Shown here piece by piece: positions 26,326 to 35,389 of a stretch of DNA of 64,000 nucleotides. The position numbers and the translations under genes were made by a program. The stretch comes from DASWJZ01 sp963720705 (GTDB lineage: Bacteria > Pseudomonadota > Alphaproteobacteria > Rhizobiales > Afifellaceae), in assembly GCA_963720705.1 (NCBI GenBank), contig CAVRGJ010000003.1, positions 283,144 to 347,143 of the forward strand. The letters run 5' to 3'. How positions within the stretch are numbered: position 1 is the stretch's first letter; each line of letters opens with the position of its first letter. Under the pieces are notes generated by a model. That model was given only the letters and a program-made list of their open reading frames with translations. It did no database searches and was not told the DNA's origin.

Positions 26326-26949
26326 ATGTCCGAGTTCAGACTCCTATGGGACTCGATGGTGTCCAGGGCGGCGGAGGCCACCGACAGTGCGGTCAGCCTG
26401 AACCATAGAAGCATGACGCCGTCGATGATCATGGTGTCGCTCCCCGGCAAAATCGCCCGGGTCTGCAATATTGACCCAAGTCAAGACCTAGGCCCCTATC
26501 GCGATTATCTTTCTGACATCTGCACCCAGTGCGCGATCGTGCGAGGGGCTAGAGCGGAGGTACCTTTTATGGCAAATTTGATACCCTGGAGTACCGTTGA
26601 GATCGGCGACCTCAATATCTTCACGCCCATGCTCCCGTCCTTGGTCGTCTACACTTGGTATGTTGACGATCAACCAGAGAGCACCATCACCTACTTTTGG
26701 CGCGACGAGGACACTGGGATGATTCATCAAGAGCACCTCGTCGTTGCTCCCCTGACCTTTGAAGAGGCTGTGACCAAAGCTCGGGAGGAGGCGCCCAAGC
26801 GCAGCGTTGACCGAATTCATGTCAAACACGCCCGATCATCCACGAAGCCAGTAGCCAAAGCGAAGCGGGCGACCAAAGCGGGCGCGACACGACTGAAAAA
26901 ACGAGTTCCCGCCAAGCGCAAGCCGGCAAGGCGTTCGCGCTCTGCCTGA
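26326..26949 (+). CDS. Hypothetical protein with histone-H1-like basic tail
   Basis: A 207-residue protein. Residues 1-150 form a globular part with SIPSVD-like hydrophobic stretches (LPSLVVYTWYVDDQPESTIT, YFWRDEDTGMIHQEHLVV). The last 50 residues are Lys/Arg/Ala-rich (KPVAKAKRATKAGATRLKKR) like bacterial histone-like tails. The family is not recognised. ATG 26326 follows the partial hairpin repeat by 17 bases and has a poor ribosome site, so a later start is possible. DNA binding through the tail is inference. Confidence 0.6.
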   Translation: MSEFRLLWDSMVSRAAEATDSAVSLNHRSMTPSMIMVSLPGKIARVCNIDPSQDLGPYRDYLSDICTQCAIVRGARAEVPFMANLIPWSTVEIGDLNIFTPMLPSLVVYTWYVDDQPESTITYFWRDEDTGMIHQEHLVVAPLTFEEAVTKAREEAPKRSVDRIHVKHARSSTKPVAKAKRATKAGATRLKKRVPAKRKPARRSRSA

Positions 26950-27018
26950 CATTGCGACAAGCTGGAATTAAGTAGGCTGAGAAGTGGAACGCTCGCCCCC
27001 GAGAAGATGGAGGACACG

Positions 27019-27198
27019 ATGAAGACCGAGAAGAAAAAGGCCAAAGAGGTGCTGAAGGAGCGCGAACGCGCGCGCAAAGGCTTCGCTGTCACCAATGACG
27101 AAGGCAAGGATCCGCTTGAGAACCCGCAGGGTCGCAAGGAGCGGCAGGAGAAGATCGGCGACGCCGGTCTCACCGTCGATCTCGGGCTGAAGCGTTAG
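27019..27198 (+). CDS. Small charged hypothetical protein
   Basis: A 59-residue Lys/Glu-rich protein (MKTEKKKAKEVLKERERARK, ending VDLGLKR). ATG 27019 follows a gatggaggac site; an ATG at 27007 would add four residues. Composition is that of a flexible or coiled-coil protein. No family is recognised. Confidence 0.55.
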   Translation: MKTEKKKAKEVLKERERARKGFAVTNDEGKDPLENPQGRKERQEKIGDAGLTVDLGLKR

Positions 27199-27492
27199 CG
27201 GTCGCACGTATTTACCCACGAGCGCGTGTGAGGGCTTTCTTCTCGCCGAATCGCCGCCGCTCATGTAAAGACCCTTCACATGAGCTGGAAAGAGCGCGGG
27301 TGGGGCTATCATCACGGCAATCTCCGGTAAGATAGCCTAGTGGACTCAGGCACTCCTCGATCGCCCATTTGACTCCGATCGAGGCCGTCGCGGTCTTCCG
27401 CGGCACTCTCCCGCGGAGGTCCGCGCAGACGGGATTCTCCTGTTCCGATCGGTTTCAGAAGCGGTGGAACGACCAACTGCACGGGGAAAACG

Positions 27493-27663
27493 ATGATGAA
27501 TCTATACGCACCGTCGCTGGCAATTTTTGTAGTCTCGCTGGTGTTCGCCGCTCTCGCCTTGATCGGGCATGTCGTCCTGCTTCCGTTTGTCACGCTCTAT
27601 GGTTTTTGGGTCGCGATAATCGCTTATGCAATCCTCGCCCTCGGTGTCGTTATGAAAACATAG
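27493..27663 (+). CDS. Micro-membrane protein, 56 residues (inverted repeat copy A)
   Basis: Begins MMNLYAPSLAIFVVSLVFAA and contains VVLLPFVTLYGFWVAIIAYA, giving two predicted transmembrane helices with a short turn. It ends LGVVMKT. A ggggaaaa site precedes tandem ATG codons. The counterpart at 52398-52568 has the same length, which argues that the frame is under selection. The family is not recognised. Confidence 0.65.
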   Translation: MMNLYAPSLAIFVVSLVFAALALIGHVVLLPFVTLYGFWVAIIAYAILALGVVMKT

Positions 27664-27739
27664 TGCCTCCGAATAGATCGCGATCGTAACGAGTACTTTC
27701 GATTGGGTGCTGTGTCCCGCCGCTGTGACAGGGATCGTC

Positions 27740-27925
27740 GTGATTACACTCGTAATTGGAATTCTGATCATAGTCGTCGTCGGTGCGATCTTGTTTTGGG
27801 TCATTGAAAAATTCTGCCCGGACGCCCGCCTGGCAAAACTCTTGAAGCTGCTCGCTATCCTGGTGTGCTTGGGAGCTATCGTGGCGCGAGTGCTTCCAAT
27901 GCTCGGGTATCCGGCCTTACTCTAA
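27740..27925 (+). CDS. Small membrane protein, 61 residues (inverted repeat copy A)
   Basis: Starts at GTG 27740 (ITLVIGILIIVVVGAILFWV) with a second hydrophobic stretch KLLKLLAILVCLGAIVARVL and end GYPALL. Two transmembrane helices flank a charged loop with a Cys. The pattern is like that of the Thivi_2564-type small membrane proteins, by resemblance only. The copy at 52135-52320 differs at a few residues, all conservative. Confidence 0.65.
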   Translation: MITLVIGILIIVVVGAILFWVIEKFCPDARLAKLLKLLAILVCLGAIVARVLPMLGYPALL

Positions 27926-28107
27926 GATCCGGAGCGAATCGAACCCAGCTTCGTCAAAGTCGATGCGGCAAGACGAGCCGTTTTGTCGGTTGACCCAGAT
28001 CACAGCCGAGCAACGCCCGTCGTGACCGGCACGATTGGTCACAGTCGCTGGCGCGCGTGAATTTGGCGTGTTGATTGTCGAAACTCGACAGTTCTCGGAG
28101 GCTTGAA

Positions 28108-28262
28108 ATGGTTCTCACTGGAATCACATAGCGCCGATCGTCGCTCTTATCGCCGGCATTCTTATCCTGATCATGCCGCGGCTGTTGAACTACATCGTCG
28201 CCGTCTACCTCATCGTGGTAGGCTTGGTCGGGCTCAACGGCATCTATCATTTCGTCGGTTAG
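28108..28262 (+). pseudogene. DUF3096-like small membrane protein, frameshifted near its start
   Basis: From about 28128 the frame reads HIAPIVALIAGILILIMPRL followed by LNYIVAVYLIVVGLVGLNG and ends IYHFVG. This is the DUF3096 pattern of a Pro-containing hairpin of two membrane helices. The only ATG (28108, MVLTG) is in another frame and meets a stop after seven codons. One missing A in ggaatcac would join them. So it is either a sequencing deletion or a recently broken gene. Confidence 0.6.
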
Positions 28263-28827
28263 AATATTTGCGTTTCGGAGCTCCGCGAACGCGGGATCAA
28301 AATCGTGGGACGTTGCGCCATCCTCCGTACGGTGATGGCTGCGCTGGTCGGTAGCGTCGTCACGGCTGGAGTGCTGCTGTGACAGCGACCACTCGCCAAG
28401 AAGATACCGCCCGGGAATTGCTGTCTGAAGTGATAGCGACGTCGCCCGAGTCTACATGTTCGCGGCGGAAGCGGGCTATCCTCATTAAACACATGGGCGA
28501 CCCCCTCCGCCGCCGCCATCAGGCCGGCTGGCCCGACGACTCACGCGGATTGTATTAAATGACTGTGGCTTAAAGCCTCCTCTATTCCATGACATCTAGG
28601 AAATCTGCGATTAAATCTTCCTTGGAGCAGGACCGCTGGCGAGGCGGCGGGGAGAACGCAACATTGGTGGAAGGCTGAGTTCACCCGAAGCTGCCATCAT
28701 ACCGACCCCGGGCCTGAGTCATTGATGAGACCTTTGAGCGAGCGTCGATCGCCGGTTATTGATCTGAGTCAACGCCCAATACGCGCCGTGCTGCTAGCTA
28801 TTTCTCTCGCCGTCATAGGAGAGAGCT
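28263..28827. other. Intergenic region
   Basis: About 565 bases between the DUF3096-like gene and the BA14K gene. Open frames are short and lack plausible composition. One mini-ORF with a hydrophobic run (MAALVGSVVTAGVLL, from about 28345) is too short to assert. No repeat or clear promoter was recognised. Confidence 0.4.
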
Positions 28828-29244
28828 ATGTCGAAATTCTCATGGAGGATGCTCGGTTTGGCCGCCATTGTAGGCGGGGCGCTCGCGACTGCGAGCGGAG
28901 CGGCATCAGCCGTGACTCTGCCGATGATCGGCGCGCCTGTCACGACCTCGACGGGCCTCGTGCAGGAGGTTGCCAGCCGACAGTCGCGCTTTTACGGCCA
29001 GCATCCGTATTATCGTCAGCGACACTATTCGCGTCCCCGGCCGGGGTTCACCTTTTATTTCGGCGGCTGGTGGTACGATCAGCCCTGGTGGCGGGCGACA
29101 CCGCCGCCGCTCTTGCCGCAAGCTAGGGGCAACGCGCACGTCAACTGGTGCCTGAACCGCTACCGGTCTTACAATCCGGCAACCGATATGTATTTCGGTT
29201 TCGACGGTATGCATCACCGGTGCCGCAGCCCCTACCGCCGGTGA
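28828..29244 (+). CDS. BA14K-family secreted protein (copy 1)
   Basis: A 138-residue exported protein. The signal peptide is LGLAAIVGGALATASGAASA (residues 9-28). The middle is rich in Tyr, Arg, Trp and Pro. The C-terminal BA14K motif is NWCLNRYRSYNPATDMYFGF followed by DGMHHRC, with paired Cys. The family, named from a Brucella immunoreactive protein with lectin-like properties, is widespread in Hyphomicrobiales and is often stress-induced. ATG 28828 follows a taggagag site. A second BA14K gene lies at 45738. Confidence 0.85.
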   Translation: MSKFSWRMLGLAAIVGGALATASGAASAVTLPMIGAPVTTSTGLVQEVASRQSRFYGQHPYYRQRHYSRPRPGFTFYFGGWWYDQPWWRATPPPLLPQARGNAHVNWCLNRYRSYNPATDMYFGFDGMHHRCRSPYRR

Positions 29245-29737
29245 CGTGGGCTTGCCTGCAGACGCAGCCGGTCGAGACCACGGGAACGATACAGCCACGG
29301 CGGACCACCGCCGTGGCAATTGGCGCCAGTTGGTACCCACTGCCATCACTCCGTGGGAGAGGGGGTACCAACTCCGGTCGCAAATTTCTTATCGCCTGGT
29401 CAATGCGACGCGCGAAAGCCCATTTTTTTGGCATCAAGTCCTGATGCGACCGCGAGAGCCTCGAAATGAAGCTCGGGTTGGCTCTCGAGTTATGGCCGAT
29501 CTCCGCCGTTCCGGGCTCAGGACCGATCATTCGGAGTCGGTAGCTCTGGAGAACCGGGCCAATAGAGAGAACGCACGCGCCAAGGTTCCCGCAACACCGG
29601 TCCGCAGCCCAATCGCAAAAAGGCGCGAAACATGGCGGCCTCTGCAGTTCGCTAGCGCGTCAGAGAAAATCTAGCGGAGTGACGTTGGCGGAGGGAGAGG
29701 AACTGAAATCCAACATTTCCGGAATGTGACAGTCTGC
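29245..29737. other. Intergenic region
   Basis: About 490 bases with no supportable gene on either strand. Near its end, ccggaatgtgacagtctgct (about 29718-29737) resembles, in inverted orientation, a block at about 47683-47708 in the kinase/regulator gap. No other structure is recognised. Confidence 0.4.
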
Positions 29738-31645
29738 TCACGCGCGGTGTTCCTTCAAATGTGGCGTTCCGTGTTCCGCATGTTGCGGGTTTACTGGCGT
29801 TGTCGCCCGCCTTGGTTCGATCCTCAATGCTCGAAGCGCGTTCAGAATAACGGCCACGTCGATTAGTTCCTGCAGCAAGGCGCCCTGCACAGGCGTCAGG
29901 TACCCCAGCGCGGCAGCAATCATCCCGGCGACGGAGAGGCCGATCCCGGCCGCGACGCTTTCAAGCGCGATCCGGCGGGACCGTTGCGCCACTTCAATCC
30001 CCGGAAGCAGGCGGTCGAGGTGATCGACCAGCAGCACCACATCCGCCGCCTCGGCAGAGGCCGCGGCCCCGCGCGCGCCCATGGCAACGCCGATGTCCGC
30101 AGCGGCAAGGGCGGGGGCGTCGTTGACGCCATCGCCCACCATCATCACCGGGCCATTCTTGCGCTCGGTCAGGACCAGAAGCACCTTCTGGTCAGGTGTC
30201 AGTTCGGCCCGGACTGCGTCGAGCCCCAACCCCTCGGTCACTGCCTCGGCCACGGCGCGTCGGTCGCCGGTTGCCAGCAGGATACGCCCGACCCCTAGCC
30301 GGCGCAGCCCTACGAGAAGTTCCGCCGTGCCCGACCGCAGTGCATCCGCCATCACAAGATGGCCCATGAGTTTCCCGTCAACGCCAAGAGCCACGACCAC
30401 CGACCCCGCCTCAACGACCGCGCTGTCAAGGTCAGCCGCGGCAACCTGCGATGCGACGAATCCTGCGCCACCTACCACCACCTTCCGGCCCTCGATGGTC
30501 CCTGCAACGCCTTCTCCCGGCGTCTCGACCACGTTTTCCGGAACCGGCAAGGCGGCACCGCGCTCTCGGGCCGCCGCGACGATCGCCTGTGCGATCGGGT
30601 GTTTCGACGCCTGATCGAGGGCTGCGGCAAAATACAGTAATTCGTCCTCTGACATGTCGCCGTGTGTGTCGATGGACACGATCTGTGGGCGCCCGTCGGT
30701 CAGCGTGCCGGTCTTGTCAAGGATCAGCGTCTTGATCCGCGCCAGCGCCTCCAGAGGTTTTGCCCCCTTGATCAGAACGCCGAAATGCGCCGCCCGCGAC
30801 AATCCCGCCACCAGCGCGACCGGCACGGCTAGGATGAGTGGACAGGGCGTCGCTACAACCAGAACCGCCACGGCGCGGATCGGGTCGCCGGTGAACCACC
30901 AGGCCGCTGTCGCCAGAGCGACGGTGACGACGAGGAACAAAAGCGACCAGCGGTCGGCCAGCCGGGCCATCGGCGCCTTCGAGGCTTGCGCCGCCTCGAC
31001 CAGCCGGACGATCCCGGCATAGGTGCTGTCGGCGGCGCGCCGCGTGACTCGCAGATCGAAGGCATCGCCCGCGTTGGTGGAGCCGCTCATCACGTCTTGG
31101 CCGCGGTTCAGACGCACGGGCATGGACTCGCCCGTCAGAGCCGACTGGTCGAGCATCGCCCGGTCGCTTTCGACCGTGCCATCGACGGGCGCCACATCGC
31201 CTTGCCGGATCAGAAGAAGGTCGCCCGGTGCGAGGTTGTCCAGCGGCACGTCCTCCAGCGCGCCATTGCGGTGCCGCCTCGCAGTCCGGGGCACGCGGGA
31301 TAGAAGGTCGCTCATCTCGCGCCGGGCGCGGCCTTCGGCAAAACTTTCCAGAAAGGTGCCGCCCGAATACATCAGCGCGACCACCGCCGCCGCGAGCGTT
31401 TCGCCAAAGAGAAGCGCCGCCGACATGGACAGAGCCGCCACGATGTCGAGCCCGACCTCGCCTTTCGAGAGACTGCGCAGGATCTCAACGACAAGGGCAG
31501 CGAGTACCGGGATGACGCCCGCCGCCAAGGCAAATACAGCCGGCCTTGGCAGGCCAGCCACCATGAGGCCGAGACCTGCGACCAGCCCGAGCGTTGCAAT
31601 GGCAAGGAGAGAGGTCTTCAGGCGATCATGAAACAATGAGTTCAT
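29738..31645 (-). CDS. Heavy-metal-translocating P1B-type ATPase
   Basis: ATP-driven metal efflux pump of the inner membrane, 635 residues. It has the phosphorylated Asp in DKTGTLTDG, the actuator TGES, the P1B-specific SKHPIA (His-Pro), MVGDGVNDAPAL, and the transmembrane metal motif TPCPL where copper pumps have CPC. No N-terminal metal-binding domain is present; the protein starts directly with two membrane helices (LLAIATLGLVAGLGLMVAG). The ATG at 31645 (MNSLFHDRLK) is preferred to a codon at 31714. The C terminus is His-rich (HAEHGTPHLKEHRA). The TPCP form and His tail leave the metal uncertain. Confidence 0.9.
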   Translation of the reverse strand: MNSLFHDRLKTSLLAIATLGLVAGLGLMVAGLPRPAVFALAAGVIPVLAALVVEILRSLSKGEVGLDIVAALSMSAALLFGETLAAAVVALMYSGGTFLESFAEGRARREMSDLLSRVPRTARRHRNGALEDVPLDNLAPGDLLLIRQGDVAPVDGTVESDRAMLDQSALTGESMPVRLNRGQDVMSGSTNAGDAFDLRVTRRAADSTYAGIVRLVEAAQASKAPMARLADRWSLLFLVVTVALATAAWWFTGDPIRAVAVLVVATPCPLILAVPVALVAGLSRAAHFGVLIKGAKPLEALARIKTLILDKTGTLTDGRPQIVSIDTHGDMSEDELLYFAAALDQASKHPIAQAIVAAARERGAALPVPENVVETPGEGVAGTIEGRKVVVGGAGFVASQVAAADLDSAVVEAGSVVVALGVDGKLMGHLVMADALRSGTAELLVGLRRLGVGRILLATGDRRAVAEAVTEGLGLDAVRAELTPDQKVLLVLTERKNGPVMMVGDGVNDAPALAAADIGVAMGARGAAASAEAADVVLLVDHLDRLLPGIEVAQRSRRIALESVAAGIGLSVAGMIAAALGYLTPVQGALLQELIDVAVILNALRALRIEPRRATTPVNPQHAEHGTPHLKEHRA

Positions 31646-31800
31646 GCGATAGGCTTTCCCCTGGTGACAACCTGCGCCCGATGGGGCGCGAAAAACATGC
31701 GAAGTGTCGTCCAACTTGTGTCTTGCAGCATTGGCCGCCCAGCGTCGTATGTTTTCGGCCGCCTTTGCTAGCAGTCGTTTGTGCTTCTAGGCTGCGTTGC

Positions 31801-31926
31801 ATGGTCTTCGATCCCACGCTTTGGCCGAACGCCGCCACCGCCGCCACCCGCCGCCGCCTGCTCGACGCGCTGCTCGCCGAGGCGCTGGCGCCGGCCGCGA
31901 ACCGCGAAATGGAGGCGGCCGAATGA
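31801..31926 (+). CDS. Short hypothetical ORF upstream of tspO
   Basis: Forty-one codons (MVFDPTLWPNAATAATRRRL, ending EMEAAE) that end 19 bases before tspO. The amphipathic Ala/Arg/Leu sequence is plausible for a small protein or for the tail of a lost gene. There is no clear ribosome site. Low confidence. Confidence 0.3.
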   Translation: MVFDPTLWPNAATAATRRRLLDALLAEALAPAANREMEAAE

Positions 31927-31945
31927 CTCCGGGCCACCGCGCGCC

Positions 31946-32398
31946 ATGAACCGCACCCTTTCGCTGATCCTGTTCCTCGTTCTTGTGGTCGGCGGCGGTC
32001 TTGCCATCGGCTTCCTGACCGCGCCCGGAGAGTGGTACGCGCAACTGGCCAAGCCCGCCTTCAACCCGCCGGGCTGGATATTCGGGCCGGTCTGGACGGT
32101 GCTCTATGTCATTATTGCCGTCGCCGGTTGGCGCGTCTGGCAGCGCGATCGCGGCGGCTGGCCAATGAAGCTCTGGTGGGCGCAACTCGTCCTAAACTTC
32201 CTTTGGTCGCCGGTGTTCTTTGGCGCCCACCAGATCAGCCTCGCGCTCGTCGTGATCTTGCCGATGCTCGCCGCCATCCTCGCCTTCATCGCAACCGCGT
32301 GGCGGCAGGACCGCGTGGCGGTTTGGCTGTTGGTGCCCTATGCCGCATGGGTGGCCTTCGCGACGGCGCTGAACGCCTCAATCTGGGCATTGAATTGA
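31946..32398 (+). CDS. tspO: TspO/MBR-family tryptophan-rich sensory protein
   Basis: Integral membrane protein of five helices that binds porphyrins and related ligands and takes part in stress and tetrapyrrole control. The 150 residues contain WYAQLAKPAFNPPGWIFGPV (about 33-52), WTVLYVIIAVAGWRVW, the conserved LNFLWSPVFFGAHQ and a C-terminal LNASIWALN. Length and Trp pattern are standard. It starts at ATG 31946. The next gene starts 10 bases after its stop, so the two are likely co-transcribed. Confidence 0.92.
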   Translation: MNRTLSLILFLVLVVGGGLAIGFLTAPGEWYAQLAKPAFNPPGWIFGPVWTVLYVIIAVAGWRVWQRDRGGWPMKLWWAQLVLNFLWSPVFFGAHQISLALVVILPMLAAILAFIATAWRQDRVAVWLLVPYAAWVAFATALNASIWALN

Positions 32399-32408
32399 GC
32401 TGTTCGTC

Positions 32409-33266
32409 ATGGCCGACGCCGATCGTCCCGCACGCACGTTCGCCCGTTATATCGGCATCGACTATTCGGGCGCGGAAACGCCGACCGCCAGCCTGAAGGG
32501 CCTTCGTGTCTATCGGGCCGAGGATGATGGGCCTCCGGTGGAAGTTCCGCCGCCGCCGAGCCCGCGCAAATACTGGACCCGCAAGGGCATCGCGGAATGG
32601 CTGGTGGAACGGCTCGCAGAAGACGTGCCGACGCTGGTCGGCATCGACCACGGCTTCTCGTTCCCACTGCGCTATTTCGAGGTGCATGGGCTTTTGCCCG
32701 ACTGGCCGAGCTTCCTCGACGATTTCCAGCGCCACTGGCCCACTGATGACGACAATACGTATGTCGATTTCGTCCGCGAGGGCATCGCCGGCAATGGCGC
32801 GGCCCGCACGGGCAATGCCCGCTGGCGCCGCCTGACCGAGGAGCGCGCAGGTGGCGCCAAATCGGTTTTTCACTTCGACGTGCAGGGGTCGGTGGCGAAA
32901 TCCACCCACGCCGGAATTCCATGGCTGCGCTTCATCCGCGAGCGGCTCGGGAGCCGCGTGCATTTCTGGCCCTTTGACGGTTGGCAGATTTCCCCGGGGC
33001 GCTCCGCCATCGCCGAAGTCTATCCAGCGCTGTGGAGCCGCAGTCTGGCGAGGGAGGACCGCACTGGAGATCAGCACGACGCCTTCAGCACCGCGGCGTG
33101 GCTCTCCCGCGCCGACCGCGGCGGCAGCCTTGCAGCGTTCCTGAATCCCGATCTCTCGCCGGTCGAGCGCACGGTCGCGCAGGTTGAGGGCTGGATATTG
33201 GGCGTCCCCGGCTTGAACTGGGAGCGGCGTCAGGGTCGCGCCGGGGCGCGCCAAACAATCCACTGA
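32409..33266 (+). CDS. Hypothetical protein with RNase-H-like fold (DUF429-like)
   Basis: A 285-residue soluble protein. The N-terminal YIGIDYSGAE (residues 14-23) and later VGIDHGFSFP (77-86) and AIAEVYPALW give the acidic strand pattern of DUF429-type RNase-H-like proteins, and DQHDAFSTAAWL near residue 223 would supply the last acidic residue. It follows tspO by 10 bases. The family link is by motif only. The function is unknown. Confidence 0.65.
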   Translation: MADADRPARTFARYIGIDYSGAETPTASLKGLRVYRAEDDGPPVEVPPPPSPRKYWTRKGIAEWLVERLAEDVPTLVGIDHGFSFPLRYFEVHGLLPDWPSFLDDFQRHWPTDDDNTYVDFVREGIAGNGAARTGNARWRRLTEERAGGAKSVFHFDVQGSVAKSTHAGIPWLRFIRERLGSRVHFWPFDGWQISPGRSAIAEVYPALWSRSLAREDRTGDQHDAFSTAAWLSRADRGGSLAAFLNPDLSPVERTVAQVEGWILGVPGLNWERRQGRAGARQTIH

Positions 33267-33664
33267 ACCTGCGACGGTCGCTCAAGGAGCCGCCTCCCGA
33301 TGGGGCTAGTCGCATCCTTAAGGTCGTCAGAGCACGCAGCGGTTCATCTTTGCTGCAATCTGTTCGTTGAGCGCCGTGCATAATTCACGAATTCTGCACC
33401 GAAAATTTGCTGTCGGCAGTTCAACGACTTAACTTGTGCATAAATCGGGTGCGAAAAGAACCGCGATGACGACGATGTCAAAGTCGAGAGCGATTGCCGT
33501 GATGCGGTGGCCGGTCCGCCCGCAATCGGACGATTTCATTTCGGATGTGAAACGATTATTCTCGATCCGAACGCGAGTCGGAGGGTGAACATGGACGACG
33601 AGTTCAGGGCATAGACGCCAGCGCGCCCGTCGACCTGGCGGACGACGAGGACGGGATCAGAAAG
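33267..33664. other. Intergenic region
   Basis: About 400 bases without a gene. A good site (ggagggtgaac) and ATG at 33590 begin a frame that stops after six codons. It may be the true start of the next gene separated from it by an indel. Otherwise nothing is seen. Confidence 0.4.
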
Positions 33665-34294
33665 GTGCCGCCTAGCGATCCGGAGGCGGAGGCGGAAGCC
33701 GAAGCCTTCGAGCGCCGCGTTCAGGCTGAGGCGAACGAGCAGTTCAAGCGTCTCAAGGACGCGGCGCAGGACATCTACGGTCTGACGCGAGGTCGGCCGG
33801 GCGTGCGCACGCCCGAAGAATGGGCTGCGCTTCTTGAGAAGGCCGGTGATGAGATCGGAAACGGACACTTTCTCGTTCGTTGCCTGGGTGCCGAACGGTA
33901 TCTTGAACCGGCAACCGTTGCGGTGCTCATCACCCTCAGGCAGAATCTCATGGCGGAGTGTTCGCACGCCACCGCCGCTGACGTCATGATGATCGATGCT
34001 GCCGTGATCGGCTACTTCAACATGTTGCGTACACAACGCTGGATCGGCGATCTCTGCATCGTCGTTGAGCGCGAGCTTTTTGGACAAGAGCCGCTGAACG
34101 AAATCCACGGTGACAAGGTGGGAGATCGGCTTGCGGAACAGCTCCGCCGCCTGGCGGAAGTCATGCTGCCGCTCCAGGATCGTGCGGCCCGCATGATGAT
34201 GCGAAGCTTGGAGTCTCTTAGATACCGGTCTGGGCTTCCCGCCCAAGCACGACCCCGAACGCGGCAGAAGAAACGCCTGGCCGCCACCACGTAG
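33665..34294 (+). CDS. Hypothetical protein, possible start frameshift
   Basis: A 209-residue soluble, mostly helical protein: AEAEAEAFERRVQAEANEQF near the start, LTRGRPGVRTPEEWAALLEK (about 39-58), AATVAVLI-like hydrophobic helices in the middle and a basic tail (RPRTRQKKRLAATT). The frame opens upstream without ATG, so GTG 33665 is taken as start. A better start (ATG 33590 with a strong ribosome site) is in another frame, and one indel would connect it. Family not recognised. Confidence 0.6.
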   Translation: MPPSDPEAEAEAEAFERRVQAEANEQFKRLKDAAQDIYGLTRGRPGVRTPEEWAALLEKAGDEIGNGHFLVRCLGAERYLEPATVAVLITLRQNLMAECSHATAADVMMIDAAVIGYFNMLRTQRWIGDLCIVVERELFGQEPLNEIHGDKVGDRLAEQLRRLAEVMLPLQDRAARMMMRSLESLRYRSGLPAQARPRTRQKKRLAATT

Positions 34295-34355
34295 CCTTGG
34301 GAGCAAGCGTCTCCATCCCGTGGCTTAGGCCGGAATTTCCTCCTAGGCTCGGCCG

Positions 34356-34610
34356 ATGGGATTCGACCCTGCGCGCTTTCCGAATGCTGTTCGGATATCC
34401 GATCTGATCGAGCGGCGATTGCAGCTCGCGGCGCACTGCTACACATGCGGCCGGTCGGCGAATCTGGATCCGGCCACGCTCCCGTTGCCAAGGGAAACGT
34501 TCGTGCCGGCGCTGGCCCGGCGGTTTAAATGCACAAGGTGCGGATCACGGGAGACCGACGCACGACCGGACTATTCGCGGCCCGGAGAGCGGCTCACCGG
34601 CTACCGTTAA
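34356..34610 (+). CDS. Small zinc-ribbon hypothetical protein
   Basis: An 84-residue protein with two CxxC pairs, HCYTCGRS (near residue 28) and FKCTRCGSRE (near 59), forming a likely zinc ribbon around a hydrophilic loop. The N terminus (MGFDPARFPNAVRISDLIER) is typical of small rhizobial proteins. It precedes the SRAP gene by about 90 bases in the same direction. Function unknown. Confidence 0.7.
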   Translation: MGFDPARFPNAVRISDLIERRLQLAAHCYTCGRSANLDPATLPLPRETFVPALARRFKCTRCGSRETDARPDYSRPGERLTGYR

Positions 34611-34702
34611 GGAACAACATTGTTGCGAAGAGGTGTCTTACCTGCTGTTCGTGCCGGCAAATTCAGTCTGCCAGCCCCATCTCCGACGAAGGCCTTTCGC
34701 CT

Positions 34703-35389
34703 ATGTGTGGCCGCTACGACAACCTGATCGCGCGCGAGGCATATCGGCTCCTGTTTGAGGCGCGGCGGCTGCCGCCATCGAACTTCCCGCCGCGGTACAA
34801 CATTGCTCCGACCGACCAGATCCCGATCGTCCGCGTCGACCCGCGCGACAGTATCCGCGAGCTGGTGATGGCACGCTGGGGGCTGGTTCCCTGGTGGTCG
34901 AAGAAGATCCCGAAGGTCCCGCACATCAACGCCAGAGCGGAGACGGTGCACACCTTGCGCATGTTCAAGGAAGCCTTCGCCAAACGGAGAGCACTCATCC
35001 CGGCGACCGGGTTCTTCGAGTGGCAGAAGCGCGCCGACGGAAAGCAGCCCTATCGATTCCAGCGCGAAGACCTTGAGCCCTTCGCTTTTGCCGGGCTCTG
35101 GGAGTTCGCAAGGATCGCTGGCAAGGAGATCCTCTCGGCCACGATCATTGTCGGCAAACCAAACCCCCTTGCCGCGGCAATTCATGACCGCATGCCGGTG
35201 ATCCTGGAGCCGGACGACTACGACCGCTGGCTTGATCCAGCGACGCCTGTCGAAGACCTGCGGGGGTTACTGAAGCCATATCCGGCAGAGCGCATGCGTG
35301 CGATAGCCGTCAGCCGCAATGTGAACAGCGTCAAGAATGACGACGAGAGCTGCATCCAACCGATCGGGGAGCCACCGCTTGCCGTCTAA
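34703..35389 (+). CDS. SRAP-domain (YedK/HMCES-type) abasic-site protein
   Basis: Shields abasic sites in single-stranded DNA by forming a covalent link through its N-terminal cysteine. The 228 residues start MCGRYDNL, so Cys2 is in place after Met removal. NIAPTDQIPIVR, MARWGLVPWWSK, HINARAETV, the Glu in PATGFFEWQK and IHDRMPVIL complete the family pattern. The ATG at 34703 is required to expose Cys2, which rules out the longer in-frame ORF beginning at 34529. The next gene begins within its last codons. Confidence 0.95.
   Translation: MCGRYDNLIAREAYRLLFEARRLPPSNFPPRYNIAPTDQIPIVRVDPRDSIRELVMARWGLVPWWSKKIPKVPHINARAETVHTLRMFKEAFAKRRALIPATGFFEWQKRADGKQPYRFQREDLEPFAFAGLWEFARIAGKEILSATIIVGKPNPLAAAIHDRMPVILEPDDYDRWLDPATPVEDLRGLLKPYPAERMRAIAVSRNVNSVKNDDESCIQPIGEPPLAV

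Larger units (their letters stand above)
27328..27979. repeat. Long inverted repeat, copy A
   Basis: About 650 bases that recur in reverse orientation at 52081-52718 with roughly one difference in 15-20 bases by eye. It carries two micro-membrane protein genes and about 160 bases of leader. The copies point toward each other across about 24 kb. Confidence 0.88.

Noticed and set aside
27925..27950. ggttcgattcgc on the minus strand considered as a tRNA T-arm
   Set aside because: No acceptor or anticodon arm can be built around it, and it lies in the inverted repeat, which has two copies.
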